64,000 bases of DNA from Selenomonas ruminantium AC2024. Its GTDB lineage: Bacteria; Bacillota; Negativicutes; Selenomonadales; Selenomonadaceae. Made by a program: the position numbers and the translations under genes. Under the pieces are notes generated by a model. The model made no database searches and was not told the origin of the DNA. It was given only the letters and a program-made list of their open reading frames with translations. Within the stretch, counting starts at the first letter, position 1. Each line of letters begins with the position of its first letter. Positions 42,452 through 50,897 of the stretch are shown here, in pieces. The stretch spans positions 1,984,001 through 2,048,000 of the forward strand of contig NZ_JIAC01000001.1 of assembly GCF_000687995.1 (NCBI RefSeq), in the 5' to 3' direction.

Positions 42452-43381
42452 ATGATGAATTTCTATTCACCTATTTCCAGAAAAAACTTTCTCAAAGGCA
42501 GTCTGGCTCTAACCGCCGGCTTGTTATTGGGTGACCCACAGGCATTCGCTGCATCCACAGAATATCCCCATTCGCCGGAGGAAGCTACCGGTGAAACAGC
42601 CATGCACTATTTATTTGACCGCACGCCCATCGAACCCGCGCAAGTCTTTGACAACCTTTTCTACATTGGCTCCATCTCCGTAGCTCAATTTGTGGTGCGC
42701 ACTAGTGAAGGTCTTATCATGATTGACTCCGGCTGGGATGAACAGGATGCAGACTATGCCGCCGCCAGCATGAAAAAGCTAGGCTTATCCCCTGCCGACA
42801 CCCGCTATATTCTCCTTACCCACGGCCACAGCGACCACTATGGTGGTGCCCAGTTCTTCAAGGATAAATATGCGCCGCAGGCAAAAATCGGCATTAATAT
42901 CATTGACAGCAACTGGTATTCGGTAATTCCCGCTCAAAATGCTTTTTCCGGCGTACGTCCCCATATTGACATCGAGCTGAATGACCGTCAGACCATAACC
43001 TTAGGCGACACAAATATTTTCCTCGTACTCACCCCCGGTCATACCCCGGGCTGCCTGTCCATGATTGTCCCAGTCACTGACCATGGCGAAAAACATCATG
43101 TGGCCATTTGGGGCGGCACCGGCACACCAGCCAATCTGGAAATGAATTACCTCTATCTAAGCGCAGTAAACTACTTCGCAAAATACACCGCTGATTTCCA
43201 GGTTGATGTAGAAATGAGCGCCCATGGCTGGGTAGACGATACCTTTCCCCGTCTGGAAAAACTCAAACACCGCCGCCCTGGCCAGCCCCATCCCTTTGTT
43301 ATCGGTCAGAAAAAATACCGTAAGTATGAAGATGTCTTCCGGAAAATGGCACAGGAGGCCATAAAAAAATACCAACCGTAA
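42452..43381 (+). CDS. Exported metallo-beta-lactamase-fold protein, subclass B3-like
   Basis: Exported metallohydrolase of 309 residues. Residues 1-33 hold a signal (SRKNFLKGSLALTAGLLLG, ending AFA), without a full twin arginine. The metal motif is THGHSDHYGG (HxHxDH) near residue 127, with GHTPGC and AHGWVDD as later ligands, as in subclass B3 lactamases and their environmental relatives. Activity on beta-lactams cannot be claimed from sequence alone. CAGGAGGC precedes two adjacent ATG codons. It is probably controlled by the MarR protein upstream. Confidence 0.88.
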   Translation: MMNFYSPISRKNFLKGSLALTAGLLLGDPQAFAASTEYPHSPEEATGETAMHYLFDRTPIEPAQVFDNLFYIGSISVAQFVVRTSEGLIMIDSGWDEQDADYAAASMKKLGLSPADTRYILLTHGHSDHYGGAQFFKDKYAPQAKIGINIIDSNWYSVIPAQNAFSGVRPHIDIELNDRQTITLGDTNIFLVLTPGHTPGCLSMIVPVTDHGEKHHVAIWGGTGTPANLEMNYLYLSAVNYFAKYTADFQVDVEMSAHGWVDDTFPRLEKLKHRRPGQPHPFVIGQKKYRKYEDVFRKMAQEAIKKYQP

Positions 43382-43400
43382 ACCACCCTTTCAAGCCAAT

Positions 43401-43440
43401 AATTCCCCATCCTGCAAAGTTTCATGCAGAATGGGGAATT
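43401..43440. terminator. Hairpin after the B3-like MBL gene
   Basis: AATTCCCCAT (43401-43410) pairs with ATGGGGAATT (43431-43440), with an inner CTGCA/TGCAG. It separates convergent genes. The loop side resembles the terminator at 51707-51746. Confidence 0.6.
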
Positions 43441-43476
43441 ATTGTCATCTGCGGCTTTTTGATGATACACCTGCCA

Positions 43477-44130
43477 TTAGATTCCACAGTCATTACACGT
43501 TAACACGGCTGAACTTAGAAGCCACGCAAAAGCTCTCGCTGTCCGAATCTCCGGCTCCTTAAAATGCCCGCCAGTATTCCATTCCAGCGTACAGTTAAGA
43601 CCCTGCTCCTTAAGCCATGCGCAGCCATCCCGTATGCAATCCCCCACACTTGACATAACTGCATTTTTGGTCTTTTCTTCTTTATCGCCAAGGCTGAGGT
43701 ATACGTTTGGGCATTTAATCGCCGTGCTCTTCATGTAGTCAACAAACCTCGGAAACCAGATAGATGGTGAAGCAGCAGCAATGCCCGCGAATTTATCGGT
43801 TTGGTAAGCAGCCCAAAGGGAAAACAGGGCCGCCAGCGAATATCCGCCCAGATAATAGATTTTGCTTTCGTCCTGACAAAGCTTTAGGATTTCGGTCAAC
43901 AGTTCTCCTGCACCATCGCCAAAATCATCCTTTCCAAAAACCGCAGGTGCCGGCCACGGAGATAAATCACGGTTCCAGCTTTCCACCTTGACGGCCAACA
44001 AGCGAAATTCTTTGCCGGACAGCCTCTGAATTTCTGCCACTTCATCATCCATTCCTGCTATATCATGTTCATCCACAGTCTGAACGAGTGTAATAACCGC
44101 ATTTGGATTACCATATTCATAAGTAACCAT
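43477..44130 (-). CDS. Alpha/beta hydrolase, esterase-like
   Basis: Cytoplasmic hydrolase of 217 residues. The nucleophile elbow is GGYSLAAL (serine near residue 101), followed by AAASPSIWFPRFVDY, which resembles enterobactin-esterase-type (esterase D-like) proteins. The histidine is probably in NTGGHFKEPE. Substrate unknown. TAGGAGGC precedes the ATG. It follows the methyltransferase gene by 11 bases in a leftward operon of small enzymes (45968 to 43477). Confidence 0.82.
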   Translation of the reverse strand: MVTYEYGNPNAVITLVQTVDEHDIAGMDDEVAEIQRLSGKEFRLLAVKVESWNRDLSPWPAPAVFGKDDFGDGAGELLTEILKLCQDESKIYYLGGYSLAALFSLWAAYQTDKFAGIAAASPSIWFPRFVDYMKSTAIKCPNVYLSLGDKEEKTKNAVMSSVGDCIRDGCAWLKEQGLNCTLEWNTGGHFKEPEIRTARAFAWLLSSAVLTCNDCGI

Positions 44131-44141
44131 CAGCCAGCCTC

Positions 44142-44885
44142 CTAGAATTTCGTGGCAAAGATGCCGAACATTGGCGTTTCACCGTAGAGCAACCGCTCTT
44201 TATCGTCCCAAAGCTTTTCCGTCACATCAAATTCTGTATGCACATCGCCAAAGCCCATGTTACGCAACAGCTCTACATCCCAATAGGGACGTTTTGTTCC
44301 ACTGAGGGGCAGCTGTAACGGATCAAAAGGCTCGGTTATATCCGCTGCTGAATCCAGAGCATCTCCATACTGCCGTAAGCATTCTTCCCGCCGGTCTTCT
44401 GCCCGTTTGGCCATAGCTTCATCAAAAAGAGGCATATTCCAGTTGGCATCAAAGAGCAGCAGGCGTCCTCCTGTCCGCAGCATCCGCTGGCATTCCTCAT
44501 ATACCTGCCACGGATTTGATAAAGTCCAGGTTACATTACGGCTCACAATGGCATCGAAGGAATCATCCGGAAACTCCGGATGATTGATGTCCTTTTGTTG
44601 TAACGTGATTTTGATGCCTGCGCTTTCAACCAACTGCCTTGCCTGAGCCAACATCCCCTCTGAACAATCCACGGCCGTTACTTCGTAGCCCATTTTGGCC
44701 AAGATAATGGAAAAAAATCCGGGGCCGCAGCCCAAATCGAGCACCTTGCGGGTATCCGCAGGCAATTTTTCCCGCAAATAGTTCTGCCATGCCTCCACAC
44801 GAAAACTGGCCAGTTCTTTCCGTATGATGTCACCATAATTTTCTGCATCCTGCGACCAATATCGGGCCATGCTTTCTATATCCAT
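44142..44885 (-). CDS. Class I SAM-dependent methyltransferase
   Basis: Methyltransferase of 247 residues, substrate unknown. Motif I is VLDLGCGPGFFSIILAKMG (about 50-68), followed by VTAVDCSEGML (motif II) and DAIVSRNVTWTL (motif IV region), typical of the UbiE/methyltransf_11 group. I chose ATG 44885, with GGGGGCG upstream, overlapping the stop of the upstream hydrolase by one base (TAATG), which signals coupling. Confidence 0.9.
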   Translation of the reverse strand: MDIESMARYWSQDAENYGDIIRKELASFRVEAWQNYLREKLPADTRKVLDLGCGPGFFSIILAKMGYEVTAVDCSEGMLAQARQLVESAGIKITLQQKDINHPEFPDDSFDAIVSRNVTWTLSNPWQVYEECQRMLRTGGRLLLFDANWNMPLFDEAMAKRAEDRREECLRQYGDALDSAADITEPFDPLQLPLSGTKRPYWDVELLRNMGFGDVHTEFDVTEKLWDDKERLLYGETPMFGIFATKF

Positions 44886-45478
44886 TACTTCGCCCCCAAA
44901 ATCCAATGATCAAGAAAAGCCATCTGTTCCTCCGTGTGGAACCAATGCTCACCATTTTCCATAACCGTCAGCCCTGCATGATGCTTTTCGGCAAAATTCT
45001 TCATCGTTGCCAGCGATGTCAGTTGGTCTTTTTCGCCATACAGAATCTGCGTTGGCACATTCCATTTAAGGGGATGATTTCTGACGTAGCTCAGATACTC
45101 CCACGATAAATCCTCGCCGAATTCAGTATGAATTACGCCTTGAGCTTCCAGTTCCGCCTCCGTTACATTTGCCCATCTCATCATATCCAGAATAAGACGC
45201 TCCATGTCCACAATAGGTGAAATGAAATATGCCTTCTGAATAAGCCCGTCTATTCCCGCATTCATGCTGAAAAAGGCACCAATGCTGTTGGCAATCAGGA
45301 TAATCTCCTCACCCTTTTTCACCAGCTGCTCAACAGCAGTCCGAATTTCCCGGCCAGTATCCCCAGGCGAAAAGGTCTGATAATCCAGCCCGCTAACCTT
45401 ATCCTGGGGAAAAAGCGGCTCATAATGTTTGCTTTCCTCAGCATTTCCGCCTTTGCCATGTATATACAAAACCTGCAT
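44885..45478 (-). CDS. Small alpha/beta hydrolase
   Basis: Cytoplasmic hydrolase of 197 residues with a YIHGKGG oxyanion segment, a nucleophile elbow IANSIGAFF (serine in NSIGA, a variant of GxSxG), an acid in YGEKDQLTS and a histidine in NGEHWFH. Substrate unknown. GGGGGAG lies 9 bases before ATG 45478; an in-frame TTG two codons earlier is less likely. It is translationally coupled to the methyltransferase. Confidence 0.85.
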   Translation of the reverse strand: MQVLYIHGKGGNAEESKHYEPLFPQDKVSGLDYQTFSPGDTGREIRTAVEQLVKKGEEIILIANSIGAFFSMNAGIDGLIQKAYFISPIVDMERLILDMMRWANVTEAELEAQGVIHTEFGEDLSWEYLSYVRNHPLKWNVPTQILYGEKDQLTSLATMKNFAEKHHAGLTVMENGEHWFHTEEQMAFLDHWILGAK

Positions 45479-45494
45479 GTTCAACCGCTCCCCC

Positions 45495-45968
45495 TTACCT
45501 TCTTACATAGCGCGGCCCTTCCTCGCCAACGATTCCATTGGGGACAAAGCCACATTTTGCCAGAACACGCTGCGAAGCTGCATTATCCGGCTCTGTTTCG
45601 GCCTCCACACGCAATACGCCAGCCTGCTTCAAAGCCCAGTTCACAGCAACTGCAACTGCTTCTGTGGCATATCCCTGCCCTTGGAATTCATCATTTATGC
45701 CGTATCCAATTTCTACGGAGCCATCTTCATTAAGTCCCTTGAATGACAAATCTCCAACCTGCACGCCATCGTGGCGTGTCACCATCCATATAGCGTACCA
45801 CTCTCCCTGCTCAGGATGGGCCAGATAACCATCCAGCATTTCTTGATAAGCTTTTTGGAGCTCATCGTCGGTCTGTCTATCGATAATCTCCTCCATTTCC
45901 GCTTGTGATGTTACATATAACCTTAGCCGTTCTGTTTCTAATACAGTCCGTTTAACGTATGTTCTCAT
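45495..45968 (-). CDS. GNAT-family acetyltransferase, RimJ/RimL type
   Basis: Acetyltransferase of 157 residues. ETERLRLYV near the start and GYGINDEFQGQGYATEAVAVAVNWAL (Q-x-x-G-x-A site) with NAASQRVLAKCGF mark the RimJ-like group, whose members modify protein N-termini or small molecules. I chose ATG 45968 because TGGAGC lies 8 bases upstream. First gene of the leftward operon running to 43477. Confidence 0.9.
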   Translation of the reverse strand: MRTYVKRTVLETERLRLYVTSQAEMEEIIDRQTDDELQKAYQEMLDGYLAHPEQGEWYAIWMVTRHDGVQVGDLSFKGLNEDGSVEIGYGINDEFQGQGYATEAVAVAVNWALKQAGVLRVEAETEPDNAASQRVLAKCGFVPNGIVGEEGPRYVRR

Positions 45969-46025
45969 ATTAAAGCTCCAGTAAATCATCCATCCGACAA
46001 CACATCACTTGGCTCTTGACATAAT

Positions 46026-46072
46026 AAAAGATCTTCTATGACTTGTTCATATTTTATCATAGAAGACCTTTT
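46026..46072. terminator. Bidirectional terminator hairpin
   Basis: AAAAGATCTTCTATGA (46026-46041) pairs with TCATAGAAGACCTTTT (46057-46072), one mismatch, with A and T runs at both ends. Confidence 0.7.
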
Positions 46073-46087
46073 GATTCGATAGGATAT

Positions 46088-46112
46088 TGTAGTGACCCCA
46101 TAAAGTTAGACC
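46088..46112. mobile_element. Solitary IS3-family-like terminal inverted repeat
   Basis: TGTAGTGACCCCATAAAGTT followed by AGACC resembles the terminal inverted repeats of IS3/IS150-group insertion sequences (pattern TGTACTGACCCC-n-AAGTTAGAC). No transposase frame and no second end are seen nearby, so this is at most a remnant. Confidence 0.45.
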
Positions 46113-46132
46113 TTACCGGTAGTAGCAATTAT

Positions 46133-46580
46133 TTATGGCTGCAACGGCCCATAGTAATAAGAAGCTGTTGCCCCTCCATCTACCAAAAATGTGGAAACCC
46201 GTGATAAACTGCGCCCGTTCGCTCATCAAAAGCTCTGCCACATCAGCCACTTCATCAGCAGTACCTGGGCGGCCTGCTGGGCATTTGGCAAACATATTCT
46301 TGTAAAAATCACCACGCGGGCCATTGAATTCATCTATAGCCAAAGGCGTAACGATAATTCCAGGCGCAATATCATTTATCCTCGCACCACGTTCGCCCCA
46401 GCGGACAGCTTCATACATCGTGCGCTTTTCATTACAGCGTTTAGCCAGTTGATAGGCATGCAAAGTATCCTTTATCTTTTCCGGCTGCAAAAAATCCACC
46501 TTTAGCAGGTCTTCTGTCGGCGTCATCGCCAGTGCCCTGTCCTGCTCCAGCGTGAGTGCCGACAGGCGATGACCGGACTG
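46133..46580 (-). pseudogene. C-terminal fragment of a short-chain dehydrogenase (SDR)
   Basis: From 46580 leftward the frame reads QSGHRLSALTLEQDRALAM, then YQLAKRCN (active-site Y-x3-K) and APGIIVTPLAIDEFNGPRGD, the C-terminal half of an SDR of about 285 residues. The NAD-binding Rossmann half is missing. A one-base insertion near 46191-46200 shifts the frame after FITG; the expected TFLVDGGATAS continues in another frame to a stop at 46133. The coding sequence begins exactly where a divergent LysR fragment begins. It is not functional. Confidence 0.85.
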
Positions 46581-46581
46581 G

Positions 46582-47085
46582 CAGCACGGACAGGAATCCT
46601 TCCTGCAAGGCGAACAGGACGTGACCTTTGCCATGGAATACACGATGAAGCGCGTACCGGATGTGACCTGTCACCACCTGTTTGACAGTCACATCTACCT
46701 GATTACCGAGAAAAATGACGCCCTGACAAAAAAGCCGCTGGTTACGCCCAGCGACTTAAAAGGTCGTACACTTATGGTAGGCGGCGGCTCACCGCCCATG
46801 CTGCGTGCCCTGCAGCAACGCATAATCAGCGAAATTCATGTGGATTATTTCAACAGTCCCGACCACGACAACACCCTGACCAACGTGGCTGCCCACAAAG
46901 GGGTCTGTCTGGCACCAGGTTTCTTAAATGACCATAACGGCGAATTTGCCTGGCTCGACTTTGACAGCGATGTCGTCATTCCCTGTGGTGTTTACACGCA
47001 TAAAAACGACAAGCGCCAATCCCTGCACGCCTTTATTGAACTTTTGCAGCACTTCTACCGTGACCAGCCGGATTTCAAGGTCTGA
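46582..47085 (+). pseudogene. C-terminal fragment of a LysR-family regulator
   Basis: The frame from about 46582 encodes only the second half of a LysR effector-binding domain (QGEQDVTFAMEYTMKR, then GVCLAPGFL and a C-terminal helix FIELLQHFYRD). The DNA-binding domain and the first half of the effector domain are absent, and a stop lies just upstream in frame. It is head-to-head with the SDR fragment at 46580. Confidence 0.85.
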
Positions 47086-47123
47086 CAACATAATATGCTC
47101 TATCCTGTTCGCCCCTACGCCAA

Positions 47124-48284
47124 TTACACGAATCTGCACACATGGTCAACCGCAATATCCGAAAAACCATAGGCTTCTGCTTTGGTGAGCTTGCCATTTG
47201 CTATCTCGTGAAGCTTTTCCAGCAGCATCCCGCCGCTTTCCTCAATGGTCTGCTCCCCTCGGATAATGCCCGATAAATCCACGTCCATATTATCTTCCAT
47301 CCAGCTATAGGTATGTTCATTGGCGGTCACTTTCAGCACCGGTACAATGGCGTTGCCCGTAGGCGTTCCCCTGCCCGTAGTAAAGATAATGACCTGACAG
47401 CCGGCGGCCGCCATGGACGTTACGGAAGAAATATCATACCCTGCCGTATCCATGACAATGGCCCCGCGCTTCGTGGGTGGCTGCGCCTGTTCCAGCACCT
47501 CCACGATGGGACGGGTGCCGCCTTTGCGGATACAGCCGAGGCTCTTTTCGTCAATCGTGGACAAACCGCCCGCTTTGTTGCCTGGTGTCGGCTGCCCGGC
47601 TCGGCAATCCTGTCCTGCGGCCAGCAAATGTTTCTCATAATCCTCGCACACCCGAATGATCTGGTCGTGGATTTCCGGCGTGGCACCCCGACGGGCCAGC
47701 ACATGTTCGCCGCCAATCCACTCAATGGACTCACTCATCATGGCGGACGCCCCCAAATCCACCAGCCTGTCGCTAAGATTGCCCACCGCAGGATTGGAGG
47801 CAATCCCAGAGGTAGCATCGCTGCCGCCACATTCTATCCCCAACAGCAACTCGCTGATGGGGAATTTTTCTTTTTGCTGCAGCCCGGCTTCAGCTGCCAT
47901 TTCCCGGGCAGCCCGCACAGCTTTTTCAATGGTCTTTAAGGTGCCGCCTTCCTCCTGTATGCCAAAGGAAACTACCGGCTTGGAACATCTTGCCTGTATC
48001 TTTTCCCGCAGCTTGGCATGGGGTACGGTTTCACAGCCCAGGCCGATGATGACTACGCCGTACACGTTAGGATTCAGAGCAAAACCCGTGAGCACCTTCT
48101 GACTCATTTCCGTATTGGCCGCCACATCACTGCAGCCGGTGTTAAAGACGATATTCACCGCGCCCCGTACCTGACTGGCCACAATCCGGCAGGACTCACT
48201 GCCACAGGCACAAGCGGGCAGAATCAAAATATGATTGCGGATGCCGGGGCGGCCTTCTTTGCGTCTGTAACCGTAAAATTCCAT
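47124..48284 (-). CDS. UxaA-family hydro-lyase, large subunit
   Basis: Large (C-terminal) part of an altronate/galactarate dehydratase-type enzyme, 386 residues, encoded apart from its small SAF part. Typical segments are YGYRRKEGRPGIRNHILILP at the start, NTGCSD, GLGCETVP, GIECGGSDATSGI and VIIFTTGRGTPTGNAI. Cysteines in these segments probably bind iron. The natural sugar acid, or a related substrate such as sulfolactate, cannot be told from sequence. AAGGAGGGC lies before ATG 48284; the start is one base from the stop of the small subunit gene, so they are co-translated. Confidence 0.88.
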   Translation of the reverse strand: MEFYGYRRKEGRPGIRNHILILPACACGSESCRIVASQVRGAVNIVFNTGCSDVAANTEMSQKVLTGFALNPNVYGVVIIGLGCETVPHAKLREKIQARCSKPVVSFGIQEEGGTLKTIEKAVRAAREMAAEAGLQQKEKFPISELLLGIECGGSDATSGIASNPAVGNLSDRLVDLGASAMMSESIEWIGGEHVLARRGATPEIHDQIIRVCEDYEKHLLAAGQDCRAGQPTPGNKAGGLSTIDEKSLGCIRKGGTRPIVEVLEQAQPPTKRGAIVMDTAGYDISSVTSMAAAGCQVIIFTTGRGTPTGNAIVPVLKVTANEHTYSWMEDNMDVDLSGIIRGEQTIEESGGMLLEKLHEIANGKLTKAEAYGFSDIAVDHVCRFV

Positions 48285-48285
48285 G

Positions 48286-48597
48286 TTATTTGCCCTCCTT
48301 GCCCATTGCATACTCACTGGCGTAATCCCGGGGAATGCTGCGAATATTCTCATGCGATACCCAGCCGCCCTGCGGAATATCCTGCAAGGTTTCCCCGATG
48401 ATTTCCCCGTACTTATAGACCATTTCACCCTTGGCGATAGGTTTTAAGGCAATCTTGTGCCAAATGGGAATCGTTTCGACAGCTTTAACCTGGGCACTGC
48501 CGCCGCCATGACAAATAACCATATCCTCCGACTGTGCTTCGCTGGTGCAGGTGGCCACATTGTCCTTTTCGTCCAGCAGAATCGCTTTCTTTTCCAT
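48286..48597 (-). CDS. UxaA-family hydro-lyase, small SAF-domain subunit
   Basis: Small subunit of 103 residues with a SAF domain (AILLDEKDNVATCT; IPIWHKIALKPIAKGEMVYKYGEIIG). In fused relatives this forms the N-terminus of altronate or galactarate dehydratase. AAAGGAGAG lies 6 bases before the ATG. It lies between a small unknown gene and the large subunit, all leftward. Confidence 0.9.
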   Translation of the reverse strand: MEKKAILLDEKDNVATCTSEAQSEDMVICHGGGSAQVKAVETIPIWHKIALKPIAKGEMVYKYGEIIGETLQDIPQGGWVSHENIRSIPRDYASEYAMGKEGK

Positions 48598-48612
48598 AGC
48601 GCTCTCCTTTCG

Positions 48613-48774
48613 TCAAATAGCTTCATCCATATCTAGCAGATATTTCCCATAGAGCATATTCCACCGCGCCGGAGTCATGTCCTGCTTTTTTTGCAATTCC
48701 AGCTGATAATTTTTTACTGTCTTATGCGTTCTTGCCATCATCTTTTCCGCCAGAATTTTCATTGTCTTTTTCAT
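48613..48774 (-). CDS. Small basic hypothetical protein
   Basis: I do not recognise this 53-residue protein. It starts MKKTMKILAEKMMARTHKT and ends YGKYLLDMDEAI, basic and helical with no membrane segment. GGGAGGT lies 7 bases before ATG 48774; frames reaching 48819 are less likely. It is 15 bases upstream of the SAF subunit gene and probably in the same operon, divergent from a LysR gene. Confidence 0.6.
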   Translation of the reverse strand: MKKTMKILAEKMMARTHKTVKNYQLELQKKQDMTPARWNMLYGKYLLDMDEAI

Positions 48775-48920
48775 CGTCATTACCTCCCGCTTCACACTGT
48801 TTTTTTCTGTCTTAATCATAGCGTATGCAAACCAAAATAAAAAACACTTATAATCGATTTATCTATTGAAAAAACCGATTGATTTCACTATGATGGAACT
48901 ATCAGAAAGGAGGTACTGCC

Positions 48921-49817
48921 ATGAATATCCAGCAAATGCAATACTTCGCCGAGGTTTGCCGTCACGAAAATGTTACCAAAGCAGCCGCCAGCCTGCATAT
49001 GTCCCAATCCACCCTGAGCCTGTCCATGAAGAACCTCGAAACGGAAACCGGCCTGAACCTGTTCCGTCATGTAGGGCGCAATATTCAGCTCACCGCTGAC
49101 GGACAGGCCTTGTTTCATGAAGTGGAAAAGATGCTGAAGCAAGTCAAACGCTTTGAAGCCAGTGTCAAAGAGATTGCCAAACGACATAACCACCTGCAGC
49201 TGGCCGTGCCTTCGCAAATTGCCACCATTATCCTGCCGCTGCTTTTGGGCGAATTTTTCCAACTACACCCGGAAATCCAATTGGAAATCACAGAACCTGC
49301 CGGCGGCGCAGCACTGGATATGGTGGAGCGGGAAGAAGTCGACCTGGCCTTTGTCCACGATGCCGAAGGACGGCCCAATCTCACCTTGCGCAAATTATCG
49401 TCCTGGCCCATCTGCCTCTGTGTCCCACGCAGCCATCCGCTGGCCGATAAGCCAAGCGTCACTTTAGCCGAAGCGGCCGCCTATCCTCTGGTGCTGCTCA
49501 GTCGTAAATTTATCCTGACCAAACGCGTGCTGGCTGAATTTGACCGGCAAAAGCTCCAGCCACAGATTCTCCATTATTCCCCCAACCTTTCGAGCGTTTG
49601 GAATATCGTCCAGCAGGGCATCGCCCTGTCGATTCTGACCGGCAATGGCATTTTGCAGGATAGCAATCTTATGGCCATTCCCATTGAAGGACTTGCCCAA
49701 AAAGGATTTATCGTCACCAAAAAAGGCCGGCAAATCTACGCGGACGAACGCTGTCTTATCGACTTCGTCCGGCGTAAATTTGCCGACGCTCCTGAACATA
49801 TGAACAGTACACCATAA
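48921..49817 (+). CDS. LysR-family transcriptional regulator
   Basis: Regulator of 298 residues with an N-terminal winged helix (MNIQQMQYFAEVCRHENVTKAA pattern, then LHMSQSTLSLSMKNLE) and a periplasmic-binding-like effector domain. AAAGGAGGT lies 6 bases before the ATG. It is divergent from the operon with the UxaA-type subunits and is its likely regulator. The intergenic region (48820-48920) contains repeated AATCGATT/AACCGATTGATT-like sequences that may be its sites. Confidence 0.93.
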   Translation: MNIQQMQYFAEVCRHENVTKAAASLHMSQSTLSLSMKNLETETGLNLFRHVGRNIQLTADGQALFHEVEKMLKQVKRFEASVKEIAKRHNHLQLAVPSQIATIILPLLLGEFFQLHPEIQLEITEPAGGAALDMVEREEVDLAFVHDAEGRPNLTLRKLSSWPICLCVPRSHPLADKPSVTLAEAAAYPLVLLSRKFILTKRVLAEFDRQKLQPQILHYSPNLSSVWNIVQQGIALSILTGNGILQDSNLMAIPIEGLAQKGFIVTKKGRQIYADERCLIDFVRRKFADAPEHMNSTP

Positions 49818-49833
49818 ATTATCGCAGAATATA

Positions 49834-50751
49834 TCAAAGTGACCAGATAACTTTGTCTTTACCATTTTTAGGCAGCCAAGCGAGCAGAAAATCACGAAAT
49901 TTTTGGCTTGCCTTGGTCAGGACTGTGGTCTTGTCCCAGACAAGATATACATTCTGCCCCAGGTCATCGCCCGTACCTAATGGTTTTACCACGATATCCG
50001 GATGGGGATTCAGTACAGCAGCGTAGTCGTAGCCCAGATTTATCGCCTGATATCGGAGAATCAGGTCGGTGATAAGCATTTCGTCAGCCGTTTCAGCGAC
50101 CAGGTCTACCTGCAAACCCGGCAGCAGGATATACTTATCGATATTATGCCGAAAGCATTGATAAGCCCGCCCCTTGCTGACGATGCGCACACCTTCCAAA
50201 TCTGCATAGGCAATGTGTTCTTTACCGGCCAGCGGATGCTGGCGATGCAGCCGCGCGCAGTACCGGGAAAAGAACAGGGATTCCGCTGCAAAACGATTTT
50301 GGTCAGCTTCTCCTGTGACGATGGCAAAGTTGCATTGCTTTTCCAATACGCCCTTCAAGGCTGCATCATCTGTCGTATCCACGGTGCTGAGAATAATATC
50401 CGGGCATGCCTGGTGAAAATCCCAAAGAAATTCTGCCCCCAAGTAAGCCATAATATGGTCCAGTGCGTAAATCGTCACCACGCTTTTGGATTGGGAGGCC
50501 AATGTGCTCATGCTTGCTATGCTCCGGTATTCTGCCAGCAACCGCTGCACATGCGGTAAAAGTGCATTAGCATAGTCAGTTGGAACAAGACCATGCGGAT
50601 TGCGGATAAAGAGCAGTTGCCCCAGTTCCTCCTCCAAAGACTTGAGCATCTTGCTGACGCCCTGCCGCGACACATAGAGCTTATCGGCGGCACTTTGTAT
50701 ATTGCCCTGCCGATATACTTCGAGAAAATATTCCATTTGCTTCTGATTCAT
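49834..50751 (-). CDS. LysR-family transcriptional regulator
   Basis: Regulator of 305 residues with the usual helix-turn-helix (FLEVYRQGNIQSAADKLYVSRQGVSKMLKSLE) and an effector-binding domain ending near AWLPKNG. I chose ATG 50751 because GAGGAGGGGGG lies upstream; the longer frame of 29 residues has no ribosome site. It is divergent from the MBL gene at 50898, and the intergenic TTGCGT (near 50791) and ACGCAA (near 50860) arms may be its binding site. Confidence 0.93.
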   Translation of the reverse strand: MNQKQMEYFLEVYRQGNIQSAADKLYVSRQGVSKMLKSLEEELGQLLFIRNPHGLVPTDYANALLPHVQRLLAEYRSIASMSTLASQSKSVVTIYALDHIMAYLGAEFLWDFHQACPDIILSTVDTTDDAALKGVLEKQCNFAIVTGEADQNRFAAESLFFSRYCARLHRQHPLAGKEHIAYADLEGVRIVSKGRAYQCFRHNIDKYILLPGLQVDLVAETADEMLITDLILRYQAINLGYDYAAVLNPHPDIVVKPLGTGDDLGQNVYLVWDKTTVLTKASQKFRDFLLAWLPKNGKDKVIWSL

Positions 50752-50815
50752 CCAATCCCCCCTCCTCTTTATTTTATAGCAACCTTTTAGTTGCGTCAAA
50801 AGAGAATCTCTTTGC

Positions 50816-50844
50816 TTGTTGTACCTCGGTATGGGCATTATACT
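50816..50844 (+). promoter_or_regulatory. Promoter of the UlaG-like MBL gene
   Basis: TTGTTG (50816-50821), 17 bases, TATACT (50839-50844). It lies between inverted TTGCGT and ACGCAA sequences, possible sites for the divergent LysR protein. Confidence 0.65.
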
Positions 50845-50897
50845 AGAAGCATAACCTAGCTAACGCAATTTAGAAGCTACAAAAAGGAGACATGACC

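Noticed and set aside
42452-43381. True beta-lactamase resistance gene
   Set aside because: The fold and metal motif fit subclass B3, but many exported proteins with this fold act on other substrates; resistance cannot be claimed.
46621-47085. Complete small regulator gene
   Set aside because: It contains only the second half of a LysR effector domain and no DNA-binding domain, so it is a fragment.
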